Source: Candidula unifasciata (lineage: Eukaryota > Mollusca > Gastropoda > Stylommatophora > Geomitridae). From it: a stretch of 64,000 bases of DNA. The stretch's first letter is position 1. Each line of letters starts with the position of its first letter. A program made the translations under genes and the position numbers. Where the stretch lies: assembly GCA_905116865.2 (NCBI GenBank), contig CAJHNH020001114.1, positions 45,001-109,000 on the forward strand, read 5' to 3'. The notes under the pieces were generated by a model that had not been told where the DNA came from, did no database searches, and worked only from the letters and a program-made list of their open reading frames with translations. Shown piece by piece: positions 1 through 11,212 of this stretch.

Positions 1-95
1 CAGCTATTCTATATTACAACAGACAGATTTGGATGTTAATTTAGAAATAAAATTTAAAAAAAAAAAAAACGATGGAGGTGGATTGGCAGTGTTTG

Positions 96-235
96 AACCT
101 TCACTTGCTACATACTTCGTTGATGTACCTTCACAAACTACATACCTTGCTTATGTATACGTTCACAAACTACATACGTTGTTGATGTACACCTTCACTT
201 ATGCATACTTTGTTGATGTATACTTTAACTTAGCT
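96..235. repeat. Degenerate ~30-bp tandem repeat
   Basis: About four imperfect units built around CTACATAC, TTGATGTA and CTTCAC follow one another. A short open frame across them is Tyr/Val-rich only because of the repeat and is not taken as a gene. Confidence 0.6.
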
Positions 236-358
236 ACAAGCTACAACAGTTATTCATGAAACCTTCCCCGACTAATAATTCGTCGACTTATATATCACTG
301 AGATCCCCTTGAGGTTGACATTTGAGAAATACGTATGTATTGACGGGCACTCACAGTA

Positions 359-1556
359 TAGGAAAAGGAAACATTGGCAAACAAAAAAGAAAACATAAAA
401 ATGAAAAGCTAAAGGCGACTGCTAAAAAACCTGGCTAAGAGTACAAGCGTTATTACGGCGGCGCATGACCACACTATTCAGAGCTTCATTCATTAGTCAC
501 GTCTGTTGTCTGCTGAAACCTAGTTTTGGAATACGGAGTTTATAGCACTGTTGGTCTCATAAATGTATTTTTGGACATGTATGTGTCAGTACCCACACAC
601 ATGACGCTGCTTTGCTGTACACGTTGTATTAGACACACTTAACGGAGAGCCTTCACGATGTAGTTAAGTTTTTGTTAGGCATAACATACATCCAGATTGT
701 CAACACATTGCGTTTCTGGTCGGAATGATGACTGGAGTGCATGTACATAACGTGTTTGCTTGTTTCATGTTGATTATTGGTCTCACCTGTTATGCACTGT
801 TGCTGCAACGCGGGCGCGCACACAGGATTTAGTATTTCTGTATTTAACCCTCCCTCCCCCTTTATCCCCTATTCCCCCCCCCCACCCCATTAAGGATTAT
901 TTAAAAGAAAAGTGAAAACCGAGCTGTCAATAAACCATGTGAGACTGACAACTACATTGATGACTGATGTTCCAATCGTGTTTTTGTTTAAAATTACATT
1001 TCTTGGATTTCACTATTTCTTTCAGCTTTCTCCCGTTACTTTTCCTTTCAAATTTCTCCCGTCACCGTTCCTTTCAGCTTTTTCCCTTTACTATTCCTTC
1101 CAACTTTTATTTCCTTTACTATTCCTTCCAACTTTTATTTCCTTCACTATTCCTTCCAACTTTTTTCCGTCAATATTCTTTTCAACTTTCTCTCGTCCCT
1201 GTTCCTTTCAGCTTTCTCCTGTCACCTGAGTTAATACAGGATTCTTTGCTTCAGTTACCTGTAATCAGGACTCCAGATTTTCAAGATCAGTGCTGACCGA
1301 AAAAGGCCAGGCAGTAAATTGATTGAAAACTATTTAAGTCTTCTTTATTAAATTTATACACCACGAATGTCTTCTGCCCATTATGTGCTTAGTTGTCTTT
1401 GAAACCACATCGCCACAGCTTTCACATAATTTTCCATCATTTCTTACTGACTGCCGCCGTAATAACGCTTGTACTCTTAGCCAGGTTTTTTAGCAGTCGC
1501 CTTTAGCTTTTCATTTTTAGGTTTTCTTTTTTGTTTGCCAATGTTTCCTTTTCCTA
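359..1556. mobile_element. Putative foldback/TIR element, ~1.2 kb
   Basis: Positions 359-462 and 1453-1556 are inverted copies of each other over about 104 bp with roughly one mismatch (ATAAAA against CTAAAA). The outer ends read TAGGAAAAGGAAACATTGG and the inner ends reach TTATTACGGCGGC. The enclosed ~990 bp carries a poly-C run near 870 and a CT-rich tandem block but no transposase. Long near-identical arms suggest a recent non-autonomous DNA transposon or foldback element. I could not identify a target-site duplication, so the exact ends and superfamily are open; a local inverted duplication is the alternative. Confidence 0.55.
1020..1225. repeat. CT-rich degenerate tandem repeat
   Basis: Repeated TTCCTTTCAACTTT / CTATTCCTTCCAAC blocks of roughly 26-31 bp lie inside the inverted-repeat element. 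The Phe/Ser/Leu-rich open frames across it are by-products. Confidence 0.6.
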
Positions 1557-2469
1557 AAATTTACCCAAATCTCAAACTGCTGTCCACAATTCGCTCGCTG
1601 ACATTGAAGATTCAGTATGTTAGTTATTTTCTAGTGGAACTTGGTTAATCATGACTTTAGAAGTGTACCAGTCTGCCAGCATTTATGCTTCCATTGTCTC
1701 TACCCGGAGTTCTGTATCTAAAAATGTAATACCGAGTGATCCGTTCAAATTTGAAAGCAGTACCCCACTAAAGATATTAGATTTTTGATCTCTATGTCCT
1801 TGGTGGCCAACCACGCATGGCTGCGTTTATATAAAGATAGTGGCCCTGATAGTCAGAATTCGAAGTATATGAGAAAAGACAAGCTGTTGCAGGAATGCAA
1901 TTTTTTTTTAAGAGCCAGAAAGGTACAGCGTGGCTCTTTAGTGTTGATTCTAGTGCTAGAGGTCCAGGGTTATAATGCGTTTCAAAACTTATACACACTT
2001 CAACAAATATAGGTTATTTTTCGATGGTCTCCGCATTTACACACCACCGGTTGTTGGTCAACTCCATTAAGTTGTTTGGACTTGTCTACTGTGGTCGAGG
2101 GTATGGGTGTTGCAGTATGTTGTCGCCTTGCATTTACGTTTTTATTTTCGAGAGACGGCTTGTGAAATAGGTTTTGTCATTCTCTAGGGGAGTTGAGTGT
2201 TAGACCCACTATCATAATGTTTTAGAAGTGTTAAAAGCTCTGCCATGGTGAAATATACAACGCGGTATCAAGGCGAGTGCGGAATATCCCCGTGACCTTG
2301 ATTGAAGTCGGATCGCTCGAGGCCGACCTATCAGAGGTGAGGCGGTCATTAGGTCGTCCAGTCAGAAGTGAGCTAGTGTGTAGCGATGTGTAAATAGGGA
2401 GACCAGCCTAAAATTTACCCAAATATCTCAAACTGCTGGATGGATCAATAAGAATTTTTGCATGTGGCC
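1557..2469. other. Unclassified spacer
   Basis: I see no gene here. The stretch begins just outside the inverted-repeat arm with AAATTTACCCAAATCTCAAA; a close copy of this sequence recurs near 2410, so the spacer is bounded by a short direct repeat. Confidence 0.5.
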
Positions 2470-3190
2470 TCTCAGCACACCTGTTTTAGAACGCACATGG
2501 GTCACTGAACACAACCTACTGGAAACCGGACATGGGTCACTCAACACCTATTGGAGAACGGACAAAGGCCACTGAACGCTAACACACTGGAGGAGACGTG
2601 CCATTCAACACACCCACTGGAGACCGGACATGGGTCACTGAACACCACCCACTGGAGACCGGACATGGGTCACTGAACACCACCTACTGGAGACCGGACA
2701 TGGGTCACTGAACACCTATTAGAAACCAGACAAGTGCCATTCAGCAAACCCATTCGAGACTGGGCACGTGGCTATGGACACGGGGCCACTCAAAACACCT
2801 ATTGAATGAATGAAGACTGGACATGGCCACTTAGCAGTAACCTATTGGAGCCTAATATGTCTTGAATCACACTCACTGGAGACATTGGTCACTCAGCGCA
2901 CCCATTGCAGTCCGCGCATGGGTAAAACAAGGCACCCATTGCAGACGGGACATGGATAAAAACGCACCCATTGGAGACGGTGCAGGGATAAAACAACGCA
3001 CCCATTGGAAACGGGACGTGGATTAAACAACGCACCCATTGCATACCGGGAATGGGCAAAACAACGCAGCCAGTGCTGACCGGCATGGATAAAATGCACC
3101 CATTGCAAATCGGAAGTAGTTAAACCACGCAGCTGTGGAGACCAAACATAGGTCACTCAACACTAGTCCGCCGGAAACTGGACATGATGG
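2470..3190. repeat. Minisatellite, two related blocks
   Basis: From about 2470 to 2880 a ~32-bp unit containing GGAGACCGGACATGGGTCAC repeats with decay. From 2880 it changes to a ~33-bp unit containing CGCACCCATTG and GGATAAAAC. The minus-strand open frames here are repeat translations (recurring Asn-Gly-Cys). Confidence 0.75.
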
Positions 3191-3500
3191 TCGGTCTACA
3201 CCAGGCCAGCACTTTGCCACTCCATTACCTGGCCGCCTTCTTCGTGTGGGTTCCGGGACCCTATTATATGAAAAAAAAATCAAACAGATCCACTGCCTAC
3301 CCTAAAGTATGTCGTAAGGTTGGACTAATTGGAAGCTTTTTTCGAAGTCGGAGTGCATCTGCCTGAGAGGTAAGAGAAACCGGCAATCTGCATACAAATG
3401 TCAGATCTGTCAGCACACGCAACACTCAGGTTCTGGAACAGGACTGCAGTCCAGAAGTGGATGAACAACCAGAACTTTCGGCCAGAGTTTACAGCTGAAG
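3190..3500. repeat. Dispersed repeat R1, copy 1
   Basis: This segment shares long stretches with 33330-33555, including GCAACACTCAGGTTCTGGAA and the AGATCCA.TGCCTACC...AAGTAT block, and weaker similarity with 31780-31970 and 63360-63740. It contains no protein motif. It is an interspersed repeat of unknown class. Confidence 0.6.
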
Positions 3501-3720
3501 TAGTAGTCTGGCCGCCTGCTGCATCATTAAAAATGACACCACACTTATCCAGTCTGTTACTTTAAATAGTTGTGCATTGTTTCACGGCGCTAACGACGGA
3601 GGGAAAGACGCCAACGGCGATGATTATCTTGATCCTCGCAGCAACTAATTTCACAGCACGTCAGATCGGATTTGCAAATAGGGAGCACACAGCTTGACAT
3701 CAGCTCTGTGTAGATGTCTA

Positions 3721-3972
3721 GTGTCTGTTCGAACGGATCCAGATGACATCGGCATTCTGGGGACGAGTTATTGATGGATGGCCACAGGATTGTTGAGAGA
3801 TATGCACACCGGAGAAATCTTATGTACAAGGTGTCAGCGTTGTCTTGTGTCTGTCTCAACGGATGCATATGAAATCAGTATTCTGGCGTCGAGTTATTGA
3901 TTGATAAACTGACACTTGATTGTTGTAGGCAGCGGAGGTAGCTTATGCGCAAGGTATCATGTTGGTGAAGGG
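3721..3972. repeat. Two-unit tandem duplication, 126-bp period
   Basis: GTGTCTGT at 3721 and at 3847 each start a unit that continues with CGGAT.CA.ATGA, ATTCTGG, CGAGTTATTGAT, GATTGTTG and GCAAGGT. The two units differ at many sites, so the duplication is not recent. Confidence 0.7.
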
Positions 3973-5570
3973 GCACGATTGCTGGCATTTAGTTCGGGAA
4001 CTGCTGTAGCAAAACTTAAGATTATTCCTTCACCCAGGACACGTGTAGACTTATTTGTTATTAGATTATTATATTAAGCAGAAGAAAAAAAAAATGGCAA
4101 GTCTTTCTTCGGGATGACACGATAAATCATGATTCGATAGGTGGTGCAAGTGCACTGGAAAATACATTCACAAACATTTATAGTCGTGCTTACATGCTAC
4201 AGAAACTTCTTTCACAGGCATATAGCGGCCAGACTTGGTACTGCAGTCTAACCGGTTATGACACGCGTGTCTCGAGTACACTCTACAATGGGAGCTCTTC
4301 CTGTACTGGCCAGACAGTCTTAATCTCTCCCTAGCACTTGTTGAGCCAGCAGCGGCCGGTGAGATTTCCCGCCTCTGTCGATCGATCTAGTGGTGACTGT
4401 CACTTAAGGAACCATGGAATCCTGTTTGCCATAGAAAAGTGCTTATTGAATCTGAGCGTCCCAGGACATTCAGTTCCCTGATAGTCGTCAGCACCCGAAT
4501 TGTCCCAGTTTGTTCATTCGATTTTTGAAATAACTATATGAGTGGTAATATTAAACACTCCAAGTAGTCAGTTTGTTTAGCCAGGTTTTTTTCAGGAAAC
4601 GGTCCTAATATTTGTTTATAGTAGAACTTGTTTCCTCCTCCTCGCTTTAAATACATTATTAAACATTTATATATAATCTAAATCATGAATTGCAAATGCT
4701 TGTCGCAGGAGATGTATTATTTATTCCTCTATGTTTGACCTTAGATGGGCGGTTCGCACCTTGTGTTGCAGCTAGACTAGGATATATGCACTTTTCGACC
4801 CAGCACATCCAATTTTAGGAAACGTTTAATTAGTTGCCTTTTACGACATGCTCTTTGCGGGGCAGTGGGTCCTTTTATTTTATCGTCCAGATGGGTCTCT
4901 GGAACGCGCACGCGGAGAATTTATTAGAAAAGGACCCTTTTCGCGCCATTGGCTATTTGATGTTACAGTCCCCCAGGCGATCTCTATGTACGGTAGACCT
5001 GACTGGCGAACCTATTTCCACGACGGGTTTCCAAAACCTGTTCACATGCTATATGTTGAACCTGGTGGTGATTACGTCAATGTGTTGGTATCTTACGTAA
5101 CGGACCCCCAAGTATTCGGAAAATATATGTATGTGTACATTATTTATATTAACGTTAGTTCTGAACTTGGCGGCCACAATTTTCAAACCGCTCTCGTATG
5201 TACAAGTGAAACAGCTGGCAGATTTGCTGAAAACAAGCACCCATAGCAGTCATCTCAACGGTCTCGCGTGCTAGAACATGTACACACGCAATTAACTTCA
5301 GTCTACCGTGGAAATGAAGAGGGAAAAGAGTAGGCAGGCCGTCAGTAGGATAATACCTCCAGCACTTGATTTCGACACCGCGAAAATCGTCAAAATTGTA
5401 TCTCCAGGAGTATTATTATTCTCACCCACTCATTTCTTTGATTCTCGTGTTCTTTAGTAAAATAATCTATATTTTTGGTTTTCGTTGTTCTTGCTTGTGT
5501 GTAGCGTTTTCGTGATAATCCTACTGGTTTTGATTGATTGATGTTTACAAATACACAAGTATACTCAAGG
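3973..5570. other. Spacer with a short SINE-like motif
   Basis: No gene is recognised. At about 4830 the motif AGTTGCCTTTTACGACATGC occurs; near-identical motifs are at 12980 and 42775, so this is probably a dispersed repeat end. An open frame from 4848 to 5246 (132 codons, plus) begins inside that motif. Its middle looks vaguely protein-like, but I recognise no family, so I do not call it a gene. Confidence 0.4.
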
Positions 5571-5572
5571 GA

Positions 5573-5752
5573 GACGAATGGTCGTAGACGAGGCAACCAA
5601 GAAGACTATGGAGAGATAATGTCCAGACAGACCTGCAAAGACAATTGGTGTCACCAACTGGAAAGCAAAAGCCAACCAGAGAGATGAATGGAAGTGGGTG
5701 ATATCTGCAGCATGGAACCTTAAGGGTTCGGAAGCTGAAGAAGACGTTCACA
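5573..5752 (+). pseudogene. LINE ORF2 C-terminal tail (frameshifted)
   Basis: One frame gives RQPRRLWRDNVQTDLQ and the next gives GVTNWKAKANQRDEWKWV. Joined by a one-base shift near 5640, this is the Arg-rich GRPRxxWxDN...DRxxWK tail that ends many non-LTR retrotransposon ORF2 proteins. No reverse transcriptase lies upstream, so this is a 5'-truncated or eroded insertion. Confidence 0.7.
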
Positions 5753-5756
5753 CATG

Positions 5757-6600
5757 ATGTATCGTCATTAGTTCAAAGTTGTATATGTGGAGTTTCCAGC
5801 ATGATGTGTGGTCTGTGCTGGAATCCAGGCTAGGCCTAGACAAAACAAGCTACACCTTACGGTCTCTGTTTAGGGCGCCTTTATAGTGCCAACGTACCTC
5901 AACGGTGCTAAGCGGCCTCACATTTGCAGGGGCATCAGGATTGTCGGAGTCTCCAGTTGTGCCAAGGGGTATGAGTAGTTCCAGGGGCCTAACATGTTTT
6001 GTGACCGAATTCGCGGTCATTGTCCCCCACCAGCCACCTGTCAAAGTTAAAGGTGTGTTTGACAATAATCTTTTTTTTTTAAATTTGGTCTTGTTTAGAA
6101 ATAGCAAAATGTATGCTAGTGTTTTCAAATGTCTTGAGCCTTATTTTTCCTAAACCGCTATAGCCTAGCCTTCTTAGGACTTCGCCAGTTGTAAATGTGT
6201 CCCTGGCTGGTATTGTCTCTATCCTGACTACGGAATTCTGGCCCATGATTAAGTCATACAAAGGATTTCATCTGTTGATTTTTAACCATAGTTAACTTTT
6301 CTTTGAAATAAAACACACAGAAACAAAACGAACATCCAGAATATACAGTTGAAACAACCAGATGAAAAGTAAGAAATTTATAGATATTGGTATGACTTGC
6401 CATATACAGGGTGCACGTAAAGTCTTATTAAACTTTATATGTAGAGTAAATTTGAGAAACAAAAGTAATGACGTCATAAATTAGGTCAATCACGAAACAA
6501 AACTGAGAATGACGATTGTCTGTTGGGGTAATTATATGCATTCAAAAGAAAAGATGGTACTTTCCAGCCTCCCCAGAACAGAGTTAGACCATAGCAGTAG
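5757..6600. other. Unclassified spacer with coding-like minus frames
   Basis: Minus-strand frames at 6128-5850 (92 codons) and 6261-6079 (60 codons) have fairly balanced composition, but I recognise no domain, and a T-run near 6070 interrupts them. No RNA gene or transposon end is seen. Confidence 0.3.
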
Positions 6601-6608
6601 CTTTTAAC

Positions 6609-7094
6609 TAATTTGATTTTCTTGGCACTCTTAAAAAAAAAAAGTCACGTACTTCCCTTTTTTTTTTAAAAATTGTGTCGTTGTCCTTCAAACTTTAAAA
6701 TGGAAGCGAGACTTTACAAACACCCTGTAGAATCATGTACTCGATTTCACTTATGTCTGGTTCACCTCCTCAAATTCAGAATGGCTGGTAGGCTTTAAAT
6801 ATTCCAGTTTCTTTTAACAACAAATCAGAAAGCTAGGGGGAACACCATTTTCATTCTCTTATCAGGCCACACCATCCAGAGTTGATCCCAGTGAGTTTAA
6901 ATGAGTTACCATATTTGACACGCACCTAGACCAAAATAATGTGTAATACATATTTTATACCGGACACTGAAAGATATATTTTATGTTTCTTTTTTCTCTA
7001 ACTCCAAATGAAAATCTAGCATCTGAATGTCAAAAACATCTGGATGCAAACAAAAATAGCTAGATTTAAATGTACATCTAGAATAGCAACCCTG
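6609..7094 (-). mobile_element. hAT family A, short decayed copy 4
   Basis: The sequence from about 6720 to 7090 follows the same order as the 59.3-kb hAT copy: TAGAATCATGT, CACTTATGTCTG, TATTCCAGTTTCTTTTAA, AACTCCAAAT, then AACATCT...GCAACCCTG at the end. The flanks CTTTTAAC (6601-6608) and GTTTTAAC (7095-7102) could be a diverged 8-bp target duplication. The left terminus is too worn to recognise. No transposase is present. It is assigned by homology to the other copies. Confidence 0.55.
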
Positions 7095-7224
7095 GTTTTA
7101 ACATCATTTTTGTGTTTTTATCTGGCCTAGATAGTAACCTTTGACTTGCTTGACCTGTACGCCTTTACTGTTACTTGATAAAGAGTAAGATGTCTTTAAA
7201 AAAAAAAACAGACTCACAAAGAGA

Positions 7225-7437
7225 ACTGATTACCCACATCAGTTTGCGTTCTTTGGTCATATGATGAGAAAGTAGGAACGTTGGAAAAGGGGGAGAAGCG
7301 GCAGAGGGAGACCGAGAGAAAAGATGCTGGACAGTATGGTAGGGAGGGTCATTCTATGTCAGAGATAATCGAAAGAACACGAGACAGAAGGTTATGGATA
7401 GACATGACTACTAACGCAACACGGCAGACTTTATGAA
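7225..7437 (+). pseudogene. LINE ORF2 C-terminal tail
   Basis: One frame reads RQRETERKDAG and an overlapping frame reads SEIIERTRDRRLWIDMTTNA before a stop at about 7437. This is the usual GRPR...DRxxWxxxxxNA ending of a LINE ORF2. Upstream bases include FGHMM-like coding (about 7252). No reverse transcriptase is retained. Confidence 0.65.
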
Positions 7438-7678
7438 GACGTATTAAATCGTCATTGTTGTGAACTTTTTTTTCTTCTCGCTCATCCATTAATTTGTCTG
7501 AAATTTAAATGGCTTGTGAGTACGTTGGAATTAAAACTGATATATGTTGTAGAATATTTATAATTCGCTATGTTCTTGTCTCGCTGTAAATGTTGCAATA
7601 ATCAGAGAATAAAGTAATCGTCAGGTTGTTTTTAATTAGTCTTTGAGTTCACCAAGTTCTTCTGGAGATTTGATGGTG

Positions 7679-7682
<4 letters not shown>

Positions 7683-7749
<67 letters not shown>
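7683..7749. repeat. (CT)n microsatellite
   Basis: About 33 uninterrupted CT dinucleotides run into a short C-run. The minus-strand Arg-Glu open frame across it is an artefact. Confidence 0.95.
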
Positions 7750-7751
<2 letters not shown>

Positions 7752-8470
7752 CCCTTGTGTTTCAGTGTGTGTATCGTGTGTGCAAGTGTTGCTTAGTTGC
7801 CCTGAGTTGAAACGTTGAGAAACCAACGGCGCAGCACTAGATTCTATGAGTCACGGAACGAAATAGAATGGAGGACTACAGGAGTTCAAGAGGTTCTCTC
7901 CAACTTAAAAATCGATAACTCAGTAAAAGATTTGTAAGTTGTTGAAATTTAAAATGCAACCTGTTAATGTCAAGTGTAAACATTAAAAAACAAAGTACAC
8001 AAATTAGTCAACAAATGTTTGCCTGTTTTGCTCTAAATGGGAAAAGTCACCGATTCAGAGTAAACAGTCGGTATGCTTACAATTAAGGTAACGAGAACTT
8101 TTGAAAACATCAAATTGTGTGCGTTTAAGCATTTCACTCTCATATGCTCATCTCCAGCGTTAGACTCTCGTGAGTTGCAGATTTTTCATTGTCAGTCACT
8201 CTATATCTTTTTTTAAGGGTAACACAAATTATAAGTCAAAGATCAAAGACATTTGTCGCTTTAAAAAAAAATACCAGCATCTTTGTAAACGATAAAATCA
8301 AACGGACATAAGGAATCTAAAGCCTCATAATTAGTTATCCGTAGTTTTTGAGATGTTAAAATTATGAGGGCAGCATTTATGAAATGCTCTATAGACTGAC
8401 GTTTAACGGCACAACAGTGTGATGTGTGTCTGCACGCACACCCCCCCCCCCCCCCCAGTACTTCTCCATT
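7750..8470. other. AT-rich spacer with poly-C run
   Basis: No gene is seen. A run of about 17 C lies near 8440-8457. The last bases (from about 8470) match sequence at 8775-8840 beyond the SINE. Confidence 0.5.
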
Positions 8471-8559
8471 TATACTTAAGAATTTACAGATTGTCGACAA
8501 AGGGTTTAGCGCTTTGAGGTGTTAAACAAGTTAGTTGCCTATCCTTTACAGTACGTTGC

Positions 8560-8766
8560 AGAACCAACCCCAGCATTGAGGGGAGGGGGCGGCGGTTGTG
8601 GTCTGCTCAGGTTTTACGTTCAGTAGTTTGCCATTGCTCCCTGGGCGGTCAGCTCTCGGTACCACTGTCGAAACCAGGGCGGGTCAAATCGTCTGCAGCT
8701 GGGATCGAACCCGGCACTGCGGCATTACGATGCGCGTTTGCAACGCCTAAGCCATAGACTCCTAGC
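8560..8766 (-). mobile_element. tRNA-derived SINE, family A, copy 1
   Basis: Read on the minus strand it opens with a tRNA-like head: A-box-like TGGCTTAGGCGTTG and B box GGTTCGATCCC. The body contains GGTTTCGACAGTGGTAC, GCAATGGCAAACTACTGAAC and GTAAAA. The same head and body order recurs on the plus strand at 53308-53475, which makes this a dispersed pol III-type SINE rather than a tRNA gene. It is followed by tail sequence that resembles the 3' end of the LINE next to it. Confidence 0.75.
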
Positions 8767-8825
8767 GCATTTCCTTTTATCTTGAGTTTACGATAGTCTA
8801 CAAAGGGTTTGACGCTTTGTATTAG

Positions 8826-10345
8826 TTAGTTAGTCTTTTCTCTTGTGTCGAGTGCGGCACATAGGGCAGAGGTCGCGACTCTCCATGCACGGCGGTCCGT
8901 TGCAATCCGTTGTAGGTCTTGGATGTTTGAGTGGCCCATGAGCGAGCCTTCCCTGATGATAGTTCTACGTAGGGTTTCCCTTGGTCTTCCACGAGATCTT
9001 TTCCCCTGTGGTGTCCAAATGAGGGCTTGGTAAGGAAGTCTTGATTTATCCATTCTAAGGGCGTGGCCGACAGTTCCAGCGGCGTTTTCGTATAAAATTA
9101 GACACATACTCTTGCCTGGATTCTTGCCTTATTTGTGTATTGGTTCGGAAATCTGACCATTTGAAATTTAGTATTCTTCTAAGGCATTTATTTTCAAAAC
9201 TGTCTAATTTTGTGTCTAGAGTTTTCGTTGATTTCCAGCTATCGCATCCATAGGTTAGTACTGGAATCACACAAGAATTGAAGATCTTGAGTTTTGTGTG
9301 TTTGCTAAGTGTCTTTGATTTCCAGATGTTAGACAGTTTATTGAAGGCACTAGATGCCAGTGCTATTCTAAGATATTTCTGGTGCGGTATCTCCTGTAGA
9401 TATCTTGCTCCCTAGATAAGTGAAACTGTTGACTTTTTCAAGGCTGTTGTTGTTCAGCGTGATATCAACTGAACTGTTGGTAAGGTCTAGAATTTTTGTT
9501 TTTGCGGTGTTAATTTGGAGTCCAATTTGTTCTGAGAAATTCTGGAGTCGATTGATTTTTTCTTGGGCGTCTATGTGTTCTGAACTCAGGAGTGCTATGT
9601 CGTCGGCGAAGTCTAGGTCTTCCAGAATTTTGTCAACCCATGTAATGCCTAAATTTGCGTTATGCACTTGCGCACGACCCAGTCGATTGCTATACCAAAA
9701 AGCATCGGCGATAGGACACAGCCTTGCTTCACTCCTGTTTCCACCGGGAACCAGTCAGAATTGCCGGAATCAGTTCTTACACAGCATCGTGTTTCATTAT
9801 AAAAGGATTTTATGATGTTGTATTTGATGGGGAAACCATAGATGTTAAGCAATTTCCAGAGTGTTGGACGATGGATACTGTTGAAGGCTTTTTGAAAGTC
9901 GACAAAGTTGATCAATAATTTCGACTGGAATTCTGTAGAATCTTCAACAATTATTCTAAGAGTAAAGATGTGGTCTATGCATGACCGCTTGGATCTAAAA
10001 CCGGCTTGTTCTTCCCTTAATCTTTCATCTATGGATTTTTTCAATCTTTCTAGTAGCATACTACAAAATAGTTTCCCTGGTATCGAAAGCAGGGTGATGC
10101 CTCTCCAGTTGTTACAATCGGATAAATCACCTTTTTTTTATAGGTAATTTGAAGATTACACCATCTTTCCATTGTTGTGGTGGGTATTCGTTTTGCCAGA
10201 CTTCATCCATCAGCTGGAGCAAATGTTGCAGGGTGTTTTCATCCGCTGCTTTGAGCATTTCCCCTGAGATGTTGTCCTCTCCGGTAGCTTTGTTTATTCT
10301 TAATTTGTTAATAGCTGTTTTAATCTCCTCTTTGTATTACAGTTG
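8826..10345 (-). pseudogene. Non-LTR retrotransposon reverse transcriptase (5'-truncated, frameshifted)
   Basis: Several overlapping minus frames together make the second half of a LINE ORF2. From the N-terminal side: a conserved pre-RT block (ATGEDNISGEMLKA, about 10300), then DLSDCNNWRGITLLSIPGK (about 10120), EEQAGFR, catalytic motif A DFQKAF (first Asp codon near 9900), motif B GVKQGCVLSPMLF, catalytic motif C FADD (about 9604-9593), YLGS, YGCDSW (about 9250) and finally the GKRSRGRPRETLRR...DRRAWR tail ending at 8826. The family usually copies itself by target-primed reverse transcription. At least four frame changes are needed, and the endonuclease half is missing or unrecognisable, so it is dead. 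YGCDSW plus the GRPR tail fits an RTE- or CR1-like clade; I am unsure which. Confidence 0.9.
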
Positions 10346-11011
10346 GTTTTTCTATCCTTTCGAACCTGATACTTTTGCCTTGCACCTGCCAGCATAAGTT
10401 ATTTGTGCTGAGTGAGAAAAGTCGTGTTCACCGTGTTTCAAGTCCTGCTCCTTTCCAGACTGTCTTGATTATTTCGTAATTTCGTTTTTTTTTTCCTGGT
10501 TGGAAGGCTTCGTTGGTTTTCTGTCCGCATGATGGGGAGTGTTTTCAATTTTCTGAGCATTGCTGACTGTCCTTTAGTTATCTTTTCCAGTGGTGATAGT
10601 ATTTTAAATACTTTGATTATCTATCTCATTGTAAGTTGGCAGACTGTAGTTGTTCAGGGCCTCTGCATTGTTGGAGCCTGTTTGCTCAGGTATCGACCTA
10701 TGTGTTAGCTCAGTTGGCACATTTTCGTAATAACGTTCGACGTTTAGAGTGTGTGAGCATCTAGTGAGCATTCATTGATGTTGTATGCTTCTGCAGTTTT
10801 GACTATATATTGCGGGCTTTAATGTGCCATACTTGTTGCACCGTGAGCATTTCAGAAATCCTGTAGTCGAGGTATTTTCTCTATTGCCGTTATGTTTGCC
10901 ACTTTCGCAGCGTGTCTAGTCTTTTATAGCCACTTCGCCTTGGTGGCTTAATGGTAATTTTCTTTTTTGCCCATTTGTGAAATGAGGCGTATATGTTCAT
11001 TTACATTAGTT
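10346..11011. other. Possible worn upstream part of the LINE
   Basis: Minus-strand scraps such as GKSIRFERIEKPT (about 10350-10390) fit the region just before LINE reverse transcriptase, but stops and shifts break all frames. Above about 10450 I see nothing assignable. Confidence 0.4.
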
Positions 11012-11212
11012 GTAGTCCGCAGTGACTTAGGGTTTGACTTGGTTATACGCAGTGACTTAGCGTTTGGCTTGGTTGTACGCAGTGCAGTGACTTAGCGTTT
11101 GGCTTGGTTGTACGCAGTGACTTAGCGTTTGGCTTGGTTGTACGCAGTGACTTAGCGTTTCGCTTGGTTGTACACAGTGACTTAGCGAGTGGCTTTGTTG
11201 TATGCAGTGACC
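11012..11212. repeat. 30-bp minisatellite
   Basis: Six or seven units contain GCAGTGACTTAGCGTTTGGC followed by TTGGTTGTAC. The edge units are more diverged. Confidence 0.85.

Noticed and set aside
4848..5246. 132-codon plus-strand ORF as a host gene
   Set aside because: Starts inside a dispersed-repeat motif, and has no known domain or splice context that I can defend.
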